From: Deltaproteobacteria bacterium
Lineage (GTDB): Bacteria; Desulfobacterota; Desulfobacteria; Desulfobacterales; BuS5
Length of the DNA stretch: 5,047 bases
Assembly: GCA_021157555.1 (NCBI GenBank)
Contig: JAGGWL010000187.1
Span: 1 to 5,047 of the forward strand
Reading direction: 5' to 3'
Notes under the pieces: model-generated
What the model saw: the letters and a program-made list of their open reading frames with translations, nothing else
What the model was told of the DNA's origin: nothing
Databases searched by the model: none
Program-made: the position numbers and the translations under genes
In this document: in pieces, positions 1-5,047 of the stretch
How the letters are laid out: each line of letters opens with the position of its first letter
Numbering within the stretch: the stretch's first letter is position 1

Positions 1-2
1 TC

Positions 3-1937
3 CCCTACCCTTTCTCCTTTACTGATCATGCCGGTAATAAAATCACAATTACAGCCAGGCCTTCCAATGTTGTTTCACTTGTGCCGTCGGTCAGTGAAAT
101 AATCTGCAAAGTAGGAGCGGCAGACGTCCTTAAAGGTGTTACATGGCACAGTACGCTGCCTTCAGAAATCGCAAAAAAAGATATTATTGGAGGCTTTTTT
201 TCACCGAACCTCTCTAAAATAGAAAGTATTCAACCAGATATTATTTTCGTAGCACAGATTCAAAAAAATGTAATCAAGCGTTTCAGTGATGGAAAACAGA
301 TTCTCATAGACCTGGAAACAGATTCCATCAATGACAGCTATGACAATATCATGCTCCTTGGCCGTATATTTGATAAGGAATATGAAGCCGCCGCTATCGT
401 AAAAAAAAATAGCGATAAACTGAAAATGATAGCCGAAAAAATTGCTACAATACCTCTTTTAAAAAGAAAAAGAGTCATACGGCTGATGGGGCGTAACTCA
501 ATAATGACCCCGGGAGATGATTCCTTTCAAAATGAAATGATCAGAGCGGCCGGCGGAATTACACCTGTTTTAGGGAAAAAGGGTAATATCGTACCTGTTA
601 CAAAAAAAGAATGGATTGCATTTAATCCCCAGGTTATCTATGGCTGCGGAGGCGATAAAGCCGCGGCTGATAAATTTTTCAGCCTGCCGGGCTGGAAGGA
701 TGTGGATGCGGTCAGGCAAAAAAAAATATATAACTTCCCATGCGATCTTACCTGCCGGGCATCGACCAATACCGGATATTTTGTATCCTGGCTCTCTGCC
801 CGTATTTATAAAAATGAATATGCAGAGACCAAAAACCTGATAAAACCTGAACGGATTACAGGAAATCGAAGTATTACAATAGAACTGGAATACATAAAAA
901 AAGCAGTAATTGCATACAGCGACATTTATGATTTTCCAAACAAAAGCCTTATCGTAGATTTTAAAAACCCGATGAAAATCATATCAACCCTGGAGGGTGA
1001 ACGGACAGGAATAATTTCAGTAGGCAACCATTATTCACCCCCTCCATGCTGGGGAATCGGGCATGATTGCAGACTTGCCGCTTTAAGATCACGCATATAT
1101 AAAGCGATCGGAAAAAATGAGGCCACAGCAAGCTTTCTGTTCACAGGCGCGGATATGGACAACCTTGCAGTAAAAATGGAAAAATTCAGGGAAATGCAAG
1201 TCTATGCCCTGGTTACTGCGGGAGTTAGGTCAAATGCCGTGCGCATGTCAAAAGATAATGGTAATTATTATGAACCCGGCACTATCAATATAATAATTTT
1301 AACCAACATGAAACTAACCGACAGGGCAATGACAAGAGCCATAATATCCGCAACCGAAGCAAAAACAGCAGCTCTGCTTGATCTTGATATCAGAAGCAGC
1401 TATAATGCTAAAGAGTACAGGGCAACCGGTACAGGAACCGATAATATTATTGTGGTTCAGGGCAAAGGGACTCTGATTGATAACACGGGCGGTCATACAA
1501 AAATGGGGGAACTTATCGCCAAAAGCACTTATGAAGGAGTAAAAGAAGCAGTATATCGGCAAAACGGAATTGTTGCTTCCCGCAACATTTTTCAGCGGCT
1601 CAAGGATCGCAAAATAAACATCTTCGGTTTAATGGCAAAAAGCGAATGTGAGTGCAACATAAAAAAAAATGACTTGAGAGCTGAAGTGGAAAAAATTTTG
1701 CTTAATCCAAAATATTCCGGTTTTTTAAAAGCAGCACTTGTTATAAGCGATGATTATGAAAAAGGACTCTTGTCAGATCTGACCTCATATAAACTCTGGG
1801 CTGAAAATATATCCCTTGAAATAGCAGGCAGGGAGATTGAGGAATATAAAAAATTTATAGGAGATGCTGGAATGCCGGTTGTGCTGAAAATAGCCTTTAA
1901 TGCTGTAATAAACGGTGCCTTTTACAGGATAAAATAA
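3..1937 (+). CDS. Corrinoid-binding protein (BtuF-like) fused to adenosylcobinamide amidohydrolase (CbiZ), 5'-partial
   Basis: The frame is open from the window edge. Codons before the GTG at 81 already encode conserved BtuF-like N-terminus (TDHAGNKITITARPSNVVSL, then VPSVSEI), so 81 is not the start and the true start, with any signal peptide, lies upstream. Positions 3 to about 870 form a periplasmic binding domain of the vitamin B12/Fe-siderophore class, ending in the typical LPGWKDVDAVRQKKIYNFP block. Positions about 972-1565 match CbiZ, which hydrolyses the amide linking adenosylcobinamide to its aminopropanol arm so that cobyric acid can be rebuilt into cobalamin. Its motifs are GNHYSPPPCWG (1023-1055), VTAGVRSNA (1212-1238), ATGTGTD (1422-1442) and GGHTKMGEL (1488-1514). 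About 115 further residues follow and lack a motif I can name. The family assignments are strong. Substrate binding and export to the periplasm are inferred. No ABC permease or ATPase gene is visible; they may lie upstream. Confidence 0.88.
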   Translation, partial: PYPFSFTDHAGNKITITARPSNVVSLVPSVSEIICKVGAADVLKGVTWHSTLPSEIAKKDIIGGFFSPNLSKIESIQPDIIFVAQIQKNVIKRFSDGKQILIDLETDSINDSYDNIMLLGRIFDKEYEAAAIVKKNSDKLKMIAEKIATIPLLKRKRVIRLMGRNSIMTPGDDSFQNEMIRAAGGITPVLGKKGNIVPVTKKEWIAFNPQVIYGCGGDKAAADKFFSLPGWKDVDAVRQKKIYNFPCDLTCRASTNTGYFVSWLSARIYKNEYAETKNLIKPERITGNRSITIELEYIKKAVIAYSDIYDFPNKSLIVDFKNPMKIISTLEGERTGIISVGNHYSPPPCWGIGHDCRLAALRSRIYKAIGKNEATASFLFTGADMDNLAVKMEKFREMQVYALVTAGVRSNAVRMSKDNGNYYEPGTINIIILTNMKLTDRAMTRAIISATEAKTAALLDLDIRSSYNAKEYRATGTGTDNIIVVQGKGTLIDNTGGHTKMGELIAKSTYEGVKEAVYRQNGIVASRNIFQRLKDRKINIFGLMAKSECECNIKKNDLRAEVEKILLNPKYSGFLKAALVISDDYEKGLLSDLTSYKLWAENISLEIAGREIEEYKKFIGDAGMPVVLKIAFNAVINGAFYRIK

Positions 1938-1967
1938 GGAACGTGGACGAAATAACAAAAGAACATC

Positions 1968-1971
1968 GAGG
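1968..1971 (+). promoter_or_regulatory. Ribosome binding site of cas1
   Basis: GAGG lies six bases before the TTG at 1978. This decides the start, because between the in-frame stop at 1930-1932 and this TTG there is no ATG, GTG or other TTG codon. Confidence 0.6.
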
Positions 1972-1977
1972 TTTACA

Positions 1978-2991
1978 TTGCAACTGGTAATAAACAGCGC
2001 CGGTACATATATTACACAAAAAGATAATCTTTTCAGGCTTAAAAATAAAGACAAACGTTTTGATGTTTCACCCCTGAAAATAGAATCAATAGTTATTTCC
2101 AATCAAGCCATGATTACTACTCAGGCTATTATTGCCGCTCTTGAAAACAACATAGATATTATTTTTCTTGATGGATATGGTAATCCAATCGGCCGTGTCT
2201 GGTTTGCCAAAATGGGAAGCACCGCTCTTATCCGTAGAAAACAACTGGAAATCGCGGAAGACGAAAAAGGGCTTGAACTTGTTACTGATATGATCAGGCA
2301 AAAAATTAAAAACCAGGCTGATTTTTTAAAAAAATTGATGTATTCACGTCCAGGTAAGGAAAATTTATTTGAAAGTCCGATTAAAATTATTGATTCTGCT
2401 ATCTCCGGCCTTTTTATGAATGGCAGGACAATTGAAGATGCAAGAAACAGCATTATGGGGTTTGAAGGTACGGCAAGCAGAGCCTATTTCCAGTGTCTGT
2501 CCAAACTCATGCCGGAAAAATATATTTTTAAAGGAAGATCACGGCGGCCGGCCAAAGATCCATTTAATGCTGTTTTGAATTACTGCTACGGAATCCTTTA
2601 CTCTAAAATCGAAAAAGCCTGTATTCTGGCCGGTCTTGACCCCTATGTCGGTTTTTTGCATACCGATAACTACAATAAAAAATCAATGGTCTTTGATCTG
2701 ATTGAACCTTTTAGAATTTATGCGGACCAAACCGCTGTATATCTTTTTACAGGCAAACAAATTAAAGATGAATATTTTCACATGGCTGATAATGCGGTTT
2801 CTTTAAATGATAAAGGCAAACCGCTTGTTATCAATGCAATAAACACTCATATGGAAGAGACTGTAAGATACAAAAAAAAGAATGTGAAAAGGAAGTATCT
2901 ACCTCAGCACGAAGCTCACAGACTTGCAAATATACTGCTGGCCGATGAAAATGAAAAAAGGCCGGAATGGTTGGAAATTAAGGAATTTTAG
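1978..2991 (+). CDS. cas1: CRISPR-associated endonuclease/integrase Cas1
   Basis: This encodes 337 residues, the usual length for Cas1, the metal-dependent integrase that works with Cas2 to insert new spacers into CRISPR arrays. The N-terminal beta-rich domain (about residues 1-85) has the family pattern: MQLVIN, then KIESIVIS, NNIDIIFLD and GNPIGRVW. The helical catalytic domain carries the expected metal ligands: E163 in MGFEGTASRAYF, H228 in GFLHTDNYNKKSMVFD, and D240/E243 in FDLIEPFR. All are intact, so the enzyme is probably active. The TTG start is the only possible one in frame and is preceded by GAGG. It follows the corrinoid gene by 40 bp with no terminator-like hairpin between, so read-through transcription is possible. 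cas2 follows after 11 bp. No reverse transcriptase or Cas4 domain is fused to it. The CRISPR subtype cannot be fixed from Cas1 by eye; type III or type I-B would fit the Cas6b-like gene downstream. Confidence 0.96.
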   Translation: MQLVINSAGTYITQKDNLFRLKNKDKRFDVSPLKIESIVISNQAMITTQAIIAALENNIDIIFLDGYGNPIGRVWFAKMGSTALIRRKQLEIAEDEKGLELVTDMIRQKIKNQADFLKKLMYSRPGKENLFESPIKIIDSAISGLFMNGRTIEDARNSIMGFEGTASRAYFQCLSKLMPEKYIFKGRSRRPAKDPFNAVLNYCYGILYSKIEKACILAGLDPYVGFLHTDNYNKKSMVFDLIEPFRIYADQTAVYLFTGKQIKDEYFHMADNAVSLNDKGKPLVINAINTHMEETVRYKKKNVKRKYLPQHEAHRLANILLADENEKRPEWLEIKEF

Positions 2992-2992
2992 T

Positions 2993-2998
2993 AAGGAG
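2993..2998 (+). promoter_or_regulatory. Ribosome binding site of cas2
   Basis: AAGGAG lies four bases before the ATG at 3003, directly after the cas1 stop codon. It supports both the chosen cas2 start and translation from a shared cas1-cas2 message. Confidence 0.7.
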
Positions 2999-3002
2999 AA
3001 AA

Positions 3003-3299
3003 ATGTCCGTCCTTGTGTGGTTAATTTATGACATTTCAGAAAATAAACCCAGATCCAGGGTTGCTAAAGAATGCAAAAAGGCCGGCCTTATAAGAGTTCA
3101 AAAAAGCGTATTTCTCGGAAGACTTGAATCAAACCGTTTTGATGAACTATCTGAAAAATGCCTTGACCTGATTGATGAAGAAACAGACAGCCTCTACCTG
3201 TTTCCTTTTTGCCAGGAAGATTTCAGGAATATAAGAGTGCATGGGCAGGGGTTTGATAAAAAGCTTGTCAATGATGAAATTCTGGCGATGTTTTTTTGA
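3003..3299 (+). CDS. cas2: CRISPR-associated protein Cas2
   Basis: This 98-residue protein is of typical Cas2 length. Cas2 forms the central dimer of the Cas1-Cas2 integration complex and has a ferredoxin-like fold. The first beta strand, VLVWLIYDIS, ends in the conserved aspartate D10. KAGLIRVQKSVFLGRL matches the conserved family segment after the first helix, and DSLYLFPFC matches the later strand. The gene starts 11 bp after cas1 with a good ribosome binding site and is almost certainly co-transcribed and co-functional with it. The gene ends in a run of T bases encoding Phe-Phe followed by TGA. No GC-rich terminator hairpin follows. Nothing appears missing. Confidence 0.95.
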   Translation: MSVLVWLIYDISENKPRSRVAKECKKAGLIRVQKSVFLGRLESNRFDELSEKCLDLIDEETDSLYLFPFCQEDFRNIRVHGQGFDKKLVNDEILAMFF

Positions 3300-3310
3300 A
3301 ATAATAATAG

Positions 3311-3340
3311 AACACAGATGCATACAGATAAACACAGATG
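3311..3340 (+). repeat. Three 10-bp tandem repeats, consensus AACACAGATG
   Basis: Units are AACACAGATG (3311-3320), CATACAGATA (3321-3330) and AACACAGATG (3331-3340). The outer two are identical and the middle differs at three positions. The array starts 12 bp after the cas2 stop. Similar ACACAGATG-rich intergenic tracts are, from memory, widespread in Desulfobacterota and some other genomes. Far too short and spacerless to be a CRISPR array. Confidence 0.75.
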
Positions 3341-3346
3341 GGTTTA

Positions 3347-3360
3347 TTTTTTTAAAAAAA
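3347..3360. repeat. Perfect T7A7 palindromic tract
   Basis: Seven T bases run directly into seven A bases, with no loop and no GC stem, so this is a poor intrinsic terminator. It could act as bent DNA or as an upstream activating element for the promoters that follow. Its function is unknown. Confidence 0.4.
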
Positions 3361-3436
3361 TGTAAAATAGTTTTGACGTGATATGAAAGATGCCCAATAT
3401 ACGGATAAAATGAAAGCCGAAAACATTAATGCTTGT

Positions 3437-3449
3437 ATTATGTTATAAT
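3437..3449 (+). promoter_or_regulatory. Extended -10 promoter with overlapping dyad, driving the toxin-antitoxin pair
   Basis: TGTTATAAT (3441-3449) is an exact extended -10 element (TG, one base, TATAAT). The -35 region near 3421-3427 is weak, as extended -10 promoters tolerate. The dyad ATTAT-GTT-ATAAT (3437-3449) overlaps the -10, and the palindrome CATTAATG lies at 3424-3431. AbrB-type antitoxins often repress their own promoter, so these dyads are candidate operators. A weaker alternative promoter has TTGACG at 3373-3378 and AATATA at 3396-3401 with 17-bp spacing. Expected transcription start is about 3456. Confidence 0.5.
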
Positions 3450-3500
3450 GCGGGTTATTTTAAAAAGTAAGAATATATTAATTTGAAGGGCAAATATAAA

Positions 3501-3764
3501 ATGTATGCAAAAATATCAAAAAAGGGTCAAATAACGATCCCTAAAACAATCAGGGAAAAATTAAAAATCGAAAAAGATGGCGCTGTGTTGTTTCTTGTTG
3601 AAGACAACGAGATCAAACTGAAAGGTGTTCCAGGAGTGCAACCGGAACAATTGGCCGGAAGTCTGAAAAAATATGCAAAAAAATATGTTCCCTTAAAAAA
3701 AATAAGAGAGAAAATACAGGGTGAAATCGCTGATGAAACAGCCGAAGAAGGTTTATCTGATTGA
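3501..3764 (+). CDS. vapB: AbrB/SpoVT-fold antitoxin of a VapBC-type pair
   Basis: This 87-residue protein opens with a swapped-hairpin AbrB DNA-binding domain (about residues 1-45) recognisable by KKGQITIPKTIREKLKI followed by the AVLFLVEDNEIKLKG strands. The basic and acidic C-terminal part (about 46-87) would be the flexible tail that wraps and inhibits the toxin. The ATG at 3501 is preferred over the in-frame TTG at 3483, because the domain begins right at MYAKISKKG and GAAGGG (3485-3490) lies ten bases before it. It overlaps the PIN toxin gene by 32 bp, the usual antitoxin-first arrangement. It probably binds the promoter dyads at 3424-3449 and represses both genes. The family assignment is firm; partner specificity and autorepression are inferred from gene order. 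Confidence 0.85.
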   Translation: MYAKISKKGQITIPKTIREKLKIEKDGAVLFLVEDNEIKLKGVPGVQPEQLAGSLKKYAKKYVPLKKIREKIQGEIADETAEEGLSD

Positions 3765-4143
3765 TGCAAATGCTATTCTGAGATACTTGCTTGATGATCA
3801 TAAAGCTCATAGCCCCAAAGCAGGAGCCTTTATGGTAAAAATCTTTGAAGGAACAAAAAAGGCCGAAATACCTGATGTGGTTATTGTTGAATGCATCTAT
3901 GTCATGGAAAAACATTACAAAATTCCTAAGAGTGAAATTTCAGAAAAATTAAGCGGAATACTAAATTTTTCCGGCATTATAAATTCCAGTAGATCAGAAA
4001 TCCTCGAAGCTCTTCTAAAATACGGCAGCACCAGTATTGATATCGTAGATTGCATTCTTGCTGCCCATTCTTCTGCTGAAAAGGTTGTTGTTTCATTTGA
4101 CAATGATATGAAAAAACTAAAAGCTGTCTGTGAAATCTTGTAA
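3733..4143 (+). CDS. vapC: PIN-domain ribonuclease toxin, VapC-type
   Basis: This 136-residue protein has the length and motifs of a PIN-domain toxin, a magnesium-dependent RNase whose relatives cut tRNA or rRNA. The acidic active-site residues are all visible: D11 in VYLIDANAILRYLL, E53 in VVIVECIYVMEK, D106 in DIVDCILAAH, and D123/D125 in VVSFDNDMKKL. The toxin is therefore probably active. The ATG at 3733 is chosen because AGGGTG (3719-3724) lies eight bases upstream and the domain starts a few residues later. A GTG at 3721 would add four residues. The start lies inside vapB, so translation is coupled to that of the antitoxin. The RNA target cannot be predicted from sequence. The gene separates cas1-cas2 from the Cas6-like gene; whether it serves the CRISPR locus is unknown. 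Confidence 0.87.
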   Translation: MKQPKKVYLIDANAILRYLLDDHKAHSPKAGAFMVKIFEGTKKAEIPDVVIVECIYVMEKHYKIPKSEISEKLSGILNFSGIINSSRSEILEALLKYGSTSIDIVDCILAAHSSAEKVVVSFDNDMKKLKAVCEIL

Positions 4144-4189
4144 AATCATAAAAAAATATTGGTTCCAACCCGATCATTAATATCAAAAA

Positions 4190-4861
4190 ATGTGTGGAAA
4201 TATGAAAAAATCAACTCTGCTGCTGAATAATATCAATTTAAGGCCATCACAGATTCATAAATTCAGAGGGTTTGTGGGAAATGCATTTAAAGAGCATGAC
4301 CTTATTCATAATCATGATGAAAAAGGGAATCCCATTTACCGTTATCCATTAATACAATTCAAGCTGATCGAAAAAACGCCCGCTATTATTGCGGTAACAG
4401 ACCGGGCGGTAAAAATTTTTGCGGAACTTTTTATGAAACTCGACAGAGTTGTTATTGAGGATATAGTTATTCCTGTTTTTGAAAAGGATCTAAAGGTAGA
4501 AGAAGTCGAATTCGGATACTCAGATGAAATATTCATGTATGAGTTTGCCTCGCCCTGGATAGGCCTTAACCAGAAAAATTTTAAAAAATATAATGAAGCG
4601 GGAAATGATGAAAAAAACGAAATTCTGAAAAAAATAATGACAGGGAATATTCTGTCCATGGCAAAGCATCTTGATTGCTGGCTTTCAAGAGATCAAAAAA
4701 TTAAAATTGATCACAAATTAAAAGAGATAAAAGTAAATCTTAAAGGCAAAAGCATGACAGCGTTTAACGGGATATTTAAAACCAATTTTTGTTTGCCTGA
4801 TTATCTGGGGCTTGGGAAATCTGTTTCGAGGGGGTTTGGAGCTGTGAAGGTGATGATATAA
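4190..4861 (+). CDS. cas6: Cas6b-like CRISPR RNA-processing endonuclease
   Basis: This 223-residue protein is recognised as a Cas6-family protein by its C-terminal glycine-rich loop GLGKSVSRGFGAVKV (residues 207-221), the RNA-binding hallmark of Cas6, and by an N-terminal half resembling Cas6b: KFRGFVGNAFKEHDLIHNHD, then YRYPLIQFK. Cas6 cuts the precursor CRISPR RNA within each repeat. In Cas6b from Methanococcus maripaludis histidines near residues 40 and 52 are important, so H36, H40 and H42 here are candidate catalytic residues; that is inference. The start is uncertain: ATG 4190 has no ribosome binding site, while ATG 4202 (MKKSTLLL) has GGA only three bases before it and loses four residues. 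The gene lies 46 bp after vapC and may share its transcript. Some members of this family are annotated only as hypothetical. An alternative is a Cas6 homologue that lost cleavage activity. Confidence 0.8.
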   Translation: MCGNMKKSTLLLNNINLRPSQIHKFRGFVGNAFKEHDLIHNHDEKGNPIYRYPLIQFKLIEKTPAIIAVTDRAVKIFAELFMKLDRVVIEDIVIPVFEKDLKVEEVEFGYSDEIFMYEFASPWIGLNQKNFKKYNEAGNDEKNEILKKIMTGNILSMAKHLDCWLSRDQKIKIDHKLKEIKVNLKGKSMTAFNGIFKTNFCLPDYLGLGKSVSRGFGAVKVMI

Positions 4862-4909
4862 GAAAAGAAGAGAAAAATTAAAATATTTTTCATCCGTGAT
4901 GTTAAGGTG

Positions 4910-5047
4910 ATGCTGGACAAAAACCTTGCAGAGCTTTATGGGGTTGAAACAAGAGTGCTAAATCAAGCTGTCCGGAGAAATATCAAGCGTTTTCCAGAAG
5001 ATTTTATGTTTGCTTTGACTCGAGATGAGATTATGAGGATATCACAA
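4910..5047 (+). CDS. ORF6N-domain protein, 3'-partial, with doubtful 5' end
   Basis: The frame encodes FFIRDVKVMLDKNLAELYGV, then ETRVLNQAVRRNIKRFPEDFMFALTRDE, up to the window edge. This is the N-terminal part of the ORF6N domain, found in phage and mobile-element proteins of putative DNA-binding or regulatory role, often near KilA-N or antirepressor-type genes. Domain similarity begins upstream, near 4886, but between the Cas6-like stop (4859-4861) and GTG 4907/ATG 4910 there is no ATG, GTG or TTG in this frame. Either translation starts at 4910 and loses the first strand, or a rare start such as ATT 4877 (after AAGAAGAG) is used, or the 5' end is decayed. It is in the same frame as the Cas6-like gene, separated only by that stop. 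The product is unfinished at the window end, so its full length and function are unknown. Confidence 0.6.
   Translation, partial: MLDKNLAELYGVETRVLNQAVRRNIKRFPEDFMFALTRDEIMRISQ

Noticed and set aside
81..83. GTG at 81 as the start of the corrinoid-binding fusion gene
   Set aside because: The frame is open to the window edge and the upstream codons encode conserved BtuF-like sequence, so this GTG is an internal valine.
1879..1909. Possible promoter for cas1 (TTGTGC and TGTAAT) inside the end of the corrinoid gene
   Set aside because: The spacing of 19 bp and the poor matches are no better than expected by chance in A+T-rich coding DNA.
1314..2453. Several minus-strand open frames opposite the fusion gene and cas1
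   Set aside because: They lie opposite strongly conserved coding sequence, lack ribosome binding sites and show no family motifs; they are shadow frames.
3311..3340. Possible remnant of a CRISPR array after cas2
   Set aside because: Units are only 10 bp and directly abutting, with no spacers; CRISPR repeats are much longer and spaced.
3347..3360. Intrinsic terminator after cas2
   Set aside because: T7A7 has no loop and no GC-rich stem, so it would not form a stable terminator hairpin.
3383..3448. 21-codon ORF upstream of the antitoxin gene
   Set aside because: It has no clear ribosome binding site, overlaps the promoter region and shows no recognisable motif; likely chance.
4159..4170. Small inverted repeat TTGGTTCCAACC between vapC and the Cas6-like gene
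   Set aside because: Arms of four bases with a two-base loop and no following T run cannot be supported as a terminator or an attachment site.

Overview
The window is an A+T-rich bacterial stretch with every recognisable gene on the + strand. The best guess for the host is an anaerobic, corrinoid-using bacterium such as a sulfate reducer of the Desulfobacterota. That guess rests on a cobinamide-scavenging fusion gene beside CRISPR adaptation genes, on low-GC codon use and on a type of short intergenic repeat. It is a low-confidence inference, because no marker gene is present.

Layout: (1) Positions 3-1937 hold the 3' part of a large gene whose true start lies before the window. It fuses a BtuF-like corrinoid-binding domain to a CbiZ adenosylcobinamide amidohydrolase domain, followed by a C-terminal extension of about 115 residues. 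(2) After a 40-bp gap come cas1 (TTG start, 1978-2991) and cas2 (3003-3299), 11 bp apart, forming a CRISPR spacer-acquisition cassette. (3) The gap 3300-3482 holds three 10-bp tandem repeats, a T7A7 tract and an extended -10 promoter with a small dyad. (4) An overlapping toxin-antitoxin pair follows: an AbrB-fold VapB-type antitoxin (3501-3764) and a PIN-domain VapC-type toxin (3733-4143). (5) A Cas6b-like CRISPR RNA endonuclease gene follows (4190-4861). (6) The window ends in the 5' part of an ORF6N-domain gene with no convincing start codon.

Working together: Cas1 and Cas2 would insert new spacers and the Cas6-like protein would cut the CRISPR transcript, but no effector gene and no CRISPR array lies in the window. 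The VapBC pair sits exactly between the adaptation genes and the processing gene. It may act as an addiction module that stabilises the locus, or it may simply be a mobile passenger. The corrinoid gene appears to be an unrelated neighbour, although no terminator separates it from cas1.

The most interesting points are the binding-protein/CbiZ fusion (and the question of which compartment it works in), the toxin-antitoxin pair wedged into the cas genes, the histidine-rich Cas6-like protein and the repeat cluster after cas2. None is proven novel from sequence alone.
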